Shown here in pieces: positions 54,910 to 64,000 of a stretch of DNA of 64,000 nucleotides. The stretch covers positions 308,368-372,367 of the forward strand of contig JAFJTR010000026.1 of the NCBI GenBank assembly GCA_022559985.1, written 5' to 3'. The notes under the pieces were generated by a model that saw only the letters and a program-made list of their open reading frames with translations, had not been told where the DNA came from and did not search any database. The DNA is from Parastagonospora avenae f. sp. tritici 18332-5. Lineage: Eukaryota; Ascomycota; Dothideomycetes; Pleosporales; Phaeosphaeriaceae. Position 1 is the first letter of the stretch. The number at the start of each line of letters is the position of its first letter. The position numbers were made by a program, and so were the translations under genes.

Positions 54910-57900
54910 TCAAGGATCATGCGAAGAGCTGCTGATAGAGCTGCGGCTCGTGGCGTCTGTGAAATGCGTTGCGATGCTCATGCGCTGGAACGGGGAGATT
55001 CCGTTTTGTTCACGGGACGGCGGGCTCGACAGTGGCTGGCTTGGAATCGGTGACGAGGGCGATGCAGTAGGCTGTTGATCGCCCGAACTGGCGCCGTATC
55101 TTTCTCGCAGACGCTTGATCTCGCGGAGTCGACTGCGCCAGGACGAGATGGTCTCGCCTCCTTCACGGACATACCATACACTGGAGAACACACAAGCGTT
55201 GATCGCAATAAGACGGCAATAGCCTGCGAGGTGTTTGCCGCAGAGAATCTTCGTCTCTACAGCGGGCGAGATATCAGGGAAGTCGGCTCGAGAAATGGCT
55301 TGAACCTTGTAGTAGCGGTTTCTGCCATCAGGATCCGCATCCAGGCGACGGTCGACGAAGCTAGCTCTCGATTCCGGAGAAATGACAATGTGTACGTAGT
55401 TGAAGGCGGATGGAAACGTGTCGAAGTTGTATGGTAACCCCGAGTCGTTGAAGATAATATTGACGAAGTCGTTGCCGATATGGCGCTTCTTGTTTGGGTA
55501 CGTCATGTCATCGTCCCGATTCGTCGGCATCATGGTGGTAATGTGGAATACAATCTCCATGCATCGGTCGCGCCAGCAGTAGGTGAACTCTCCGTCAGCA
55601 TCATTGCGCGTATCCAAACCACCCGTATTGAACTTTGCATCTTTCAGACGACAGAGTGTGCCTAGGTCGCTGACGAATGCTGCGTATGCTGGCGAGCCGA
55701 TGTTGTTCATGAAGATGTCCCGTTCGTTGGTCTGCCCCTCGCCTATGTATATGACTCCAACTTTGTATGCATCTACCGTTGCAATCCTGTCAAAGGACGT
55801 GATAGCTCGGCGCGTCATGTCGTCGTCTGGAAGAGGCACCGGCGGGTTTGCTAGATCGAGCGGCGCGTAGAAAGTCTGGAAGATGTCTTCTGGTAACACT
55901 CCTACATATGACGAAGAATAAAAGGCTTCGGATGCAAGCCCAACAGTGATGGGAACTTGGTGGCGTGGAGGTGGTGCAAGAAGTGGGCGTATGGTCAAAA
56001 AGCGGGTTCCGGCCTAAGCATGCTTCAGTAAATGCCCCAAACTCAAAAGATCACCAGAAGACTTACAGGTCGGCGTGTCGTAACAAGAGAGACACCAGTC
56101 CGGGCTGCTGTCTCTATAGAAACCAAAGAATTTCCGACTACCCATGTCTTCTTCCAGATCTCACCGTCGCCAGGTTTGGCAAAGCTCTCGTCCCGAAGTG
56201 TCTGGTCTCGATCTGTGTATGCGACCATGTTCATAATATCCAAGATGACCTGGCCTTGTTCTTCCATGATCTGACGACCAGAGCTATCGGTATAATGCAG
56301 GTTCCTAGTGATCCAAGGTATTTGTTTCGGACGATCTTCCATTTTCAAAGCCATGAACCAGAAGGTAATGACGTGGTATGCAAGTGAATACAGATATTGT
56401 GGTAGATCCTCTTCGACAGTCCTCGGCTTTCTCATACCATTCTCTGGCGACGCAACAAGATCTCTAGACGCGCCAATGTGCCGCAAGGTACGATGGCCGC
56501 TCTGTAATGAGCTTGGATGGTTGGTACGGTCGCGCTGGTCGCGAATGTGCTGTAAGTAGCGGAAGCACACGCCAAATACCGTTTTGAACTCGTCCTCGCG
56601 GAAGTTCTTGTACAGCTCGGGTAGACGTGCCAGAGACGTGAGGAACTCCAATATGTGTATTGCGACTGCCGGCTTCGTGATGATCTGCGACATCTTCTGA
56701 ATAATACTGTCCAATGATTTGCTAATAGAAAGCGGAACCTCAAAGCAGCAGACTGAGAGAGCGTGAATGCACCATTTGGACGTTCGGTCCCACTGGACAA
56801 TGCCCTGGAGAAATGCTTTGACCATGTCGTCCTCCTCGCTCTTCTCGAAATACTCGTGATAACTGATGATGACAGTCAGGACGTGGAACAAACAAACGGC
56901 AACGTCTGCCTTCTTCAAGAGTGTGTAAGCTGGAGGCTCGTGGAAACTTGAGTTTCGGACTTGCTCGCAGAGGACGTTACGCAGCATTCGAAGTTGCACC
57001 ACACAACTGCGGACCAAGGCTTGATTCGACAACTGTGGACCGAGATGGACAAGCACGTAACTGTAAATCTCCCAATCTGGCGGCCTCTGCAGCAGAGAGA
57101 TGATAAGTTCAAGCCATAACGTTATCTCCATATCATGCAATTCATCGCTCAGTGGATATTTGCTTGCATCAATGTGTGAGAAGACCACTCTGCTGGGGTC
57201 TGATGAGGGCTCCTCGGGTAGTCCTTTAGGTCCAGGGTACATCCAGAGAGGCGGAATTGGCTTTGAGATACGACCGTTAGCAGGTGTTGAGCGCCCAGCA
57301 TTGCGGTTGAGGGAAGCACGTGGACTTGATCCTGAAGTCTTGCGCTGTTCGCGCCAAGAGTAAGAATCTTCAGATTTGCTGTGGTCGTGCAGCGCATCGT
57401 CGACATTGGGGGCCATGACGGCAGTCTCTTCTGTACGACAAAGCTCAGCTGCAAGTCGCTCTCCTTCTGAAGAGGAGACTACTGTGAGCGCGTGTCTAGA
57501 ATCAGCACGGAGACGGAACAGGAGTCTCATGGCTGTCAATCTTGCATCATTGTCGTATTTCTCGCCCCCAGCGATCGCGCGAAGGGTTTCGTATAAGATC
57601 CGTGTCTTTTGCGCAAAGCCGACTACGCTTCGTGTAAACAGCCTGACCAGAGCTGAAGCAATGACATTGCATGACGATCCAAACCGCAAATCTCCTGTGA
57701 AGTTCAGAGAATGTGATAACCGATGAGGTGGACTGGCGTGCGCACCGGGAATCGGCCGGTCCATACGTGCTCTTAGCAGAACAACGATGTCTGTAAATTC
57801 AGCAGTTGATGCGCGTTCAGCAACATGGACTGCAAAATCCACGAGCTCGTACAAAATCTCAACGTCATCCTCGAAGTAGATGCTCTCCAGCAACAGTGAG

Positions 57901-60018
57901 CCGCACTTGGTGACCAGTTCAGACGCACAGAGTTTGTCCACTGTATCATAGGTTTCTCGCAAAGACTGAATGGCTACCACTCGTAGCGACCTTGGCCTGG
58001 CAGTGTCCTTGATTACACTGTTCCTGATAATTTGACACACAGTCAACCAGTCATCGTTCGAAGGATTCAAGTAACGTTCGTTTGCGAAATAGCGGATTAA
58101 CTTCTCGGTCGCTGCATCACCCAGTCGATGACAGAAGCGCAGGAAAAGCTCCATGACAGCCTCTCTTTGAACAAAGTCTACGGCATCGCTGGCGCTGTCG
58201 AGTTTCATTAAGACCTGGAAGACTGGGTCCTCGGGAGTTCGGCGAGCAATATTGACACTTGGCTTGGGCGTCGTTGACCGTCCGAGCGGCGAGCCAAAGT
58301 TTCTGCCAATCCGTTCTACCGGCTTCTCCGACGTTGGTGCTGGTCCTGATTTCGTAAGCTCAATATCACGACAGGCAGAAGCAAAACCTACCAGTATCCG
58401 TCGAGCTATCGTCATGCAACATGGTCTTCTCGCTGCCATCGCTGTTCTCTTTGCCTATACCTTTGGTAGTCGGAGTGTTTCCACAATGGCGATCATCATC
58501 ACGCTCAACACAAGTGCTGATGATGTCTATGAGCTCGCCTACATCGGTCTCAGCAAGCAGAACGTCTCGCAAATTGGGCTCTAGAAGCACCGCATCGAGG
58601 AGTTTCAAGACGAGGGGTTCTTGGACATCGTTCGGCTCATGGATGGATGCTTTCAGAGCCGGGCAAAGTAATGACATGGGAACTTTCGGCAGGCCGTTAT
58701 GTCCGTCATTGATGAGTAGAAGCTGTAGTACTTCCATGGTGCCTCTGTAGATTTGATTGATACCTTTTTCTTTTCGAGGACCATCGAGGAACGTGTGTAA
58801 CAGGGACATGATCGCAGCTCCGCCAGTATGCGACTTGAAAAGGTTGCTCAAAGAGGTCCATGCCTGTTCGCGAAGGCACGGAATGGCTCTGTGGATGGTG
58901 CATATAACCTCAACGCAAGGCCTGAGTGATTTTGACGGAACGTGGACATAGGTCATGATTGTGTCAAAAAGTTTGATGCAGTTGCCCATGTCGTCTGTTT
59001 CGGAGGTGCCCAGACAAATGGTCATGGCCCGAGCTAGCAATAGTTCCAGGTCTTCATCAGTGAGAATCTTGGCATTAAACTTGCAGACATCCATGGCGTA
59101 CTGGAACAGACGGCTCAGGTTGTCGGTCTCTCGGGTGAGAGCATTACGCTTGCCACTTGCTTTTCTGGACGACTTGGCAGCATCGTAACACAGTTCAAGC
59201 GAAGACACGAGAAAAGGCACCATAACCGACTCGCAGGCCTCAATATCTCGACCGCGCCTGGTGAGTGCATTGATGACCTGGAGCCTTTGGTCAAAATTGC
59301 GGTCGTTTTTGCGGGACGATGCAGCGTCAAAGAAAATGCTGCGCTCAATAGTGCTCAATTTGGGCCACGACACACAGCTTTTGAGAAGCTTGTAACCTGT
59401 CTCCGCGACATTTTGCGGCTGCTCAGGCAGGATCAGGTCGCTTGCAACTGACCACAGGCCAAGGACGTTCTGCACCGGGTACTGCTCCAGAATCTGACAT
59501 ATCTTGCCAACGGCCTCTGCGCGCTCCGAGAAAGGCTTGTCGGTTTCCAATTGCTTTATAAGGTCATTCAGCTCAGGAGGCCCACCTGTCACCGGCTGGC
59601 CATTCCGCTGTGAGACTTCACTTATGCGCTGAAGGCTACCGTCGGCTGAGTGCGGCCCTGGGGTAGAGCCGGAGCGCAGAGTGCCCAGAGAAGGAGTGCG
59701 CACAGGAGTCGAGGTGGCAGAAGAGGTCGAGGGCGGCGGCGTTGGGCTCTTCAGACGACCGCCCGTCAGAGTACGGAAGGCAGTGAAGATGGCCTGGGTG
59801 GAGGAACGTCGATCAGGCGTTTGGGGGACATTTTCTGTTGGCGGAGACATACGTCTCGGAGTCGCAGGGTGCCTATTTCCTTTTTGCTCGCGACTGTGTG
59901 GTGACAGTCGGAGGGCTACAGGGTCAGAAGCAGGAGAAGAGGAGAAAGGCCGTGGCGCGAGCGCATCGAGTTCATGGGTGCTTCTGGGCGGTGCGGGAGC
60001 GGGGTTCTTGATGCGCAA
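54910..60018 (-). CDS. TSC2: Tuberin homologue TSC2 (Rheb GAP)
   Basis: Three exons read 60018-58392, 58345-56067 and 56013-54910; 1669 residues. Tuberin, with TSC1, is the GTPase-activating protein for Rheb and restrains TORC1. An alternative ATG at 59850 (MSPPTENVPQ) would remove 56 Pro/Ser-rich residues and may be the real start. The central region is the helical tuberin/DUF3384 solenoid (ELNDLIKQLETDKPFSERAEAVGKI, then VFQVLMKLDSASD). The RapGAP domain is in exon 3: YVGVLPEDIFQTFYAPLDLANP is close to its start, MEIVFHITTMMP and NKKRHIGNDFVNIIFNDSG contain the catalytic Asn thumb (in HIGND), followed by FNYVHIVISP. It is divergent from CSE1. Confidence 0.88.
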
Positions 60019-60335
60019 CGGCTCTCCTGGAGTTACCGTGTGGGACGAGGGAGTCGCTGGGAGAGGGCGAAAGCTTATACGCGGCGGGTTCCCATTGTGG
60101 CAACGTGGCTCGGCGAGAGGGTGAAGTGTGTCTCGTCATCTGATGGCTGATCAACGCGTCCATGAGCCGCATAAAATCACGAATTCTGGGGTACGCCGTC
60201 CGCCGCTAGTGCAGCTAGCCCCGCGCTACCAAGTTTTGGTGGGTATGCCAAACAGACAACCATCACCGCCTAAACATTCGATTCCTTCTTCTTTTGCACT
60301 CAACTCTACCGCTGCACAGAGACCTAGTCGTCACC
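60019..60335. promoter_or_regulatory. Divergent promoter region TSC2 / CSE1
   Basis: 317 bp between the longest TSC2 start and the CSE1 ATG. No specific element claimed. Confidence 0.35.
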
Positions 60336-63300
60336 ATGGCCGACATGTCAACCCTCTCCCAGCTGCTCGAGGCCAGCTTAGACCCTCGGCGCAACAAGGA
60401 AGGTAAGTAACTTTTCGGTTCATCATCCCGCAGTGCTACATCTGCAATGCGCCTGTCGTACCTCTTCTCCAACACGGCCCTCCGCTTTTGGAGACATGCT
60501 GTTGATGCAATGCCCTTACGAATACGAGCCGCGAGCTTCTGTCAAAGTCTCGGGCCCGTATTCCCCCTACTCCTCATTAATTGCGTACCTTCAACACTTT
60601 GTACTGACTTTCTCCAGCGGAGCAGGCAATTCTGCAAGAGGCAAGCAAGCCGGGGTTTTCCCTCACACTTCTTCATATTGTCGCATCCGACGCAGCTCCG
60701 CAAAACACTCGACTCGCAAGCGCGCTCTACTTCAAAAACCACATAAAACGAAACTGGGTGGACGAAGATGGCAATTACAAGCTGCCCGCGGATGAGGTCG
60801 TTGCCATCAAGCGCGAGCTGATAGGTCTGATGGTTTCAGTGCCACCGAACCTCCAGTCACAACTTGGCGAAGCAATCGCTGCTATTGCCGAGAGCGATTT
60901 CTGGGAGCGCTGGGACACGCTGGTGGACGACTTGATCTCCCGCCTCACACCCGACAACTCCACCGTCAACAACGGTGTCTTGCAGGTCGCACATTCCGTT
61001 TTCAAGCGATGGCGCCCTCTATTCCGTTCCGACGACCTGTTCACCGAGATCAACCACGTCCTGTCCAAGTTCAGCACTCCATTCCTGCAACTGCTTGAGA
61101 ACACCGACCGCGTCATCACCGCCTCAGAAAGCAACCCCGCAGCACTCAAAGAAGCTTTTACGACACTCGACCTGATAGTGAAGCTGTTCTACGACCTTTC
61201 GTGCCAGGATCTTCCCCCCGTGTTCGAAGACCACATCGCCATCATCGCCGGCCTCCTCCACAAGTACCTGATCTACGACAACCCTTCGCTACGCACAGAC
61301 GACGAGTCAGAGTCAGGCCCCCAAGAATACGTACGAGCCGGTATTTTTGAGGCTCTTATGCTCTACATTCAGAAGTACGAGGACGTCTTTGGCTCTCAGC
61401 TAGGCCAATTCGTCGACAGCACATGGAATTTCCTCATGACGGTTGGACTAGAGACCAAGTACGACATCCTAGTCAGCAAAGCCCTGCAATTCCTCACAGC
61501 GGTGGCTGCAACCCAACACGCCGAGAACTTCAACAACCAAGATGTGCTCGTACAGGTCATCGAAAAGGTCATTCTCCCGAACTTGACACTGCGCGAGTCC
61601 GACGTCGAGCTATTTGAGGACGAGCCGATTGAGTTTATTCGGAGAGATTTGGAGGGCTCCGACAACGACACGCGCCGAAGAGCTGCTACCAACTTCCTCC
61701 GCCAGCTGATGTCTCGTTTCGAAGGATTGGTCACTAGCACTTCACAGAAATACATCAATGCTTATCTGGAGAATTACGCGAAGGACCCGGCATCCAACTG
61801 GAAATCAAAAGACACTGCGGTCTACCTTTTCACTGCGATAGCTGCAAAGGGAACCGCAACGGCTGCGCAAGGTGTTCTTAGTGTCAATGAAAACGTTAAC
61901 ATCCTCGACTTCTTCACGACACACATCGCGTCTGATCTACAGTCAGAGGGAGCTGAGGCCATTCTAAAGGTGGACGCTATCAAGTTCCTGTACGTTTTCC
62001 GAAGCCAGCTGTCAGCCGATCACTGGCGGGCTGCCTTTCCACTCCTTGTCAACCAGCTTGGCAACGAAAACTATGTAATTCATACATATGCCTCCATTGC
62101 CGTGGAACGCGTCTTGTTTATGACAGATGCAAACAAGCAGCCCATCATTCCTCGGTCGGATGTTGTTGGCTCGTCGAAAGACCTCTTGGCCCACTTGTTC
62201 AAGCTTATCACCAAGAACTCCGCTCCAGAGAAGATTCAGGAGAACGAGTTCTTGATGAAGTGCGTTATGCGTGTACTCATATTCATCCGAGATGGTGTCC
62301 TACCAATTTGCGACACGATCTTGAACAACTTCGTTGCGATCGTCAAGGTCATCAGGCATAACCCCAGCAATCCCCGCTTCCAGTACTACCTGTTCGAAGG
62401 CATCGGTGCGCTCGTCCGTTTTGGTGCTCCCAAATACCCGCAAGTCTTCGAGGAGAAGCTCTATGAGCCATTTGCAGCCTGTTTGTCTGAAGGTGTCGAA
62501 GAATTCAGCCCTTACATCTTCCAACTCTTCTCGGCCTTGTTGGAGGCAAACCCCTCAAGCGAACTGACCTCATACTACCGAAGCTTGTTTACTATCATCC
62601 TGCAAGGAGCTATCTGGGAGCAGCGTGGCAACGTACCTGCTCTTGCGCGCTTGCTAACTGCAATGATCGCACGCGATGCGCAACACATCGTTGCCGATAA
62701 GCAGGTGGAACCAATACTCGGTATTTTCCAGAAGCTCATATCAGTCAAAGCACACGAAAGCTACGCATTCGAGCTTATTGAGGCTGTCATTACCTACCTG
62801 CCACCACAGGTGTTAGAGCCCTACTTCGTCACCATCCTTCAGCTCATGCTGCAGAGGCTCTCCAGCATGAAGACTGAAAATTTCCAGCAACGCTTTATTG
62901 CATTCTACCACTTCATCTCTGCGCGACAGGATAAGGGTCTTGGTACTGACTTTTTCATCAACGTCACCGACCAGATCCAGCATGAGTAAGTTTGAACAAT
63001 CTATTCGATCTGACACTACTAACACCGCAACAGCGTTTTCAAGCCCATGTACCTCACTGTTATCCTTCCAGAGACACAGAAACTTGCGCGCCCCACTGAT
63101 CGCAAGACTGCTGTCGTATCCTTTACAAAGACGCTCGGTGACTCACAAGCATTCGTCGACCGATACCCCAAGGGCTGGACCTTCACTACTCAGCGTCTAA
63201 TCGAGCTTCTGGTCAACCCACCTGTCCCAACCAGCGCAGATGACATCATCCCGGACGCCGATGTCGATGAGGTCGGCTTTGGCGTTGGCTTTACACAGCT

Positions 63301-63475
63301 CAACACTTGCAAAAAGGCAGCGCGTGATCCATTCCCCGAAATTCCGGACGTCAAGGTGTGGGTGGGACAGTACCTCAAGGATGCCAATGCCAGACACAAT
63401 GGCAGGATTGTCAACATCGTTCAGGAGCGATTGGACCCAGTGTCCAAGCAAGCACTGGCGGAATACTTACAGTAG
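60336..63475 (+). CDS. CSE1: Exportin-2 CSE1 (importin-alpha re-exporter)
   Basis: Three exons (60336-60402, 60618-62985, 63034-63475) give 958 residues, the size of yeast Cse1 (960). Cse1 returns importin-alpha from nucleus to cytoplasm with Ran-GTP. Exon 1 gives MADMSTLSQLLEASLDPRRNKE, joined to AEQAILQEASKPGFSLTLLHI, the importin-beta N-terminal domain. YFKNHIKRNW and FKRWRPLFRSDDLF are family motifs; the rest is HEAT repeats, ending RLDPVSKQALAEYLQ. Intron 1 is 215 nt, much longer than the rest in the window, and could carry regulation. Intron 2 is 48 nt. Confidence 0.93.

Positions 63476-64000
<525 letters not shown>

Overview
This 64 kb window is nuclear DNA from a filamentous ascomycete (Pezizomycotina, possibly a dothideomycete; the class is a guess from gene content). 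The evidence is the dense gene packing on both strands, short introns of about 47-70 nt with GTAAGT-like donors and CTAAC/CTGAC branch sites, fungus-specific families (Zn2Cys6 regulator, LOC1, MID1, MAK10, UPF0658, GH6 cellulase), and no bacterial-style operons. I derived gene structures by joining reading frames across splice sites that keep the frame and restore family motifs. Exon coordinates are given in each entry.

Layout. About 0.4-23.5 kb is mostly housekeeping: cohesin loader MAU2/SCC4, a YheT-type alpha/beta hydrolase, LOC1, VPS68 and VPS55 (the two halves of one endosomal complex, side by side), proteasome alpha subunit PRE5, ATP synthase epsilon ATP15, NatC subunit MAK10, histone-fold CENP-W, complex III QCR2, Pol III RPC82, an acidic orphan protein split by a G-run frameshift, a 2EXR-type protein and a secreted GH6 cellobiohydrolase. 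About 23.5-26.8 kb has no gene I can support. Next come a UPF0658 multi-pass membrane protein and the calcium channel subunit MID1.

31.7-41.4 kb is the most interesting part. Five genes read as a catabolic cluster: a Zn2Cys6 transcription factor, an aldehyde dehydrogenase, a SnoaL-like protein, a 2,3-dihydroxybenzoate-decarboxylase-type amidohydrolase and a carotenoid-cleavage/stilbene-type dioxygenase. The four enzyme genes form two divergent pairs with shared promoter regions. Together they suggest oxidative cleavage of a phenylpropenoid or stilbene double bond, oxidation of the aldehyde and decarboxylation of the aromatic acid. It is followed by a broken RBR-type RING gene preceded by a 63 bp tandem duplication.

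43.7-63.5 kb returns to conserved genes: LAA1/HEATR5, a TACO1/YebC-type mitochondrial translation factor, PET100, peroxisomal enoyl-CoA isomerase ECI1, a DUF1640/MCUR1-like mitochondrial protein, tuberin TSC2 and exportin CSE1. The window ends in about 97 consecutive C residues that look artefactual. No tRNA, rRNA, CRISPR array or intact transposon was recognised.
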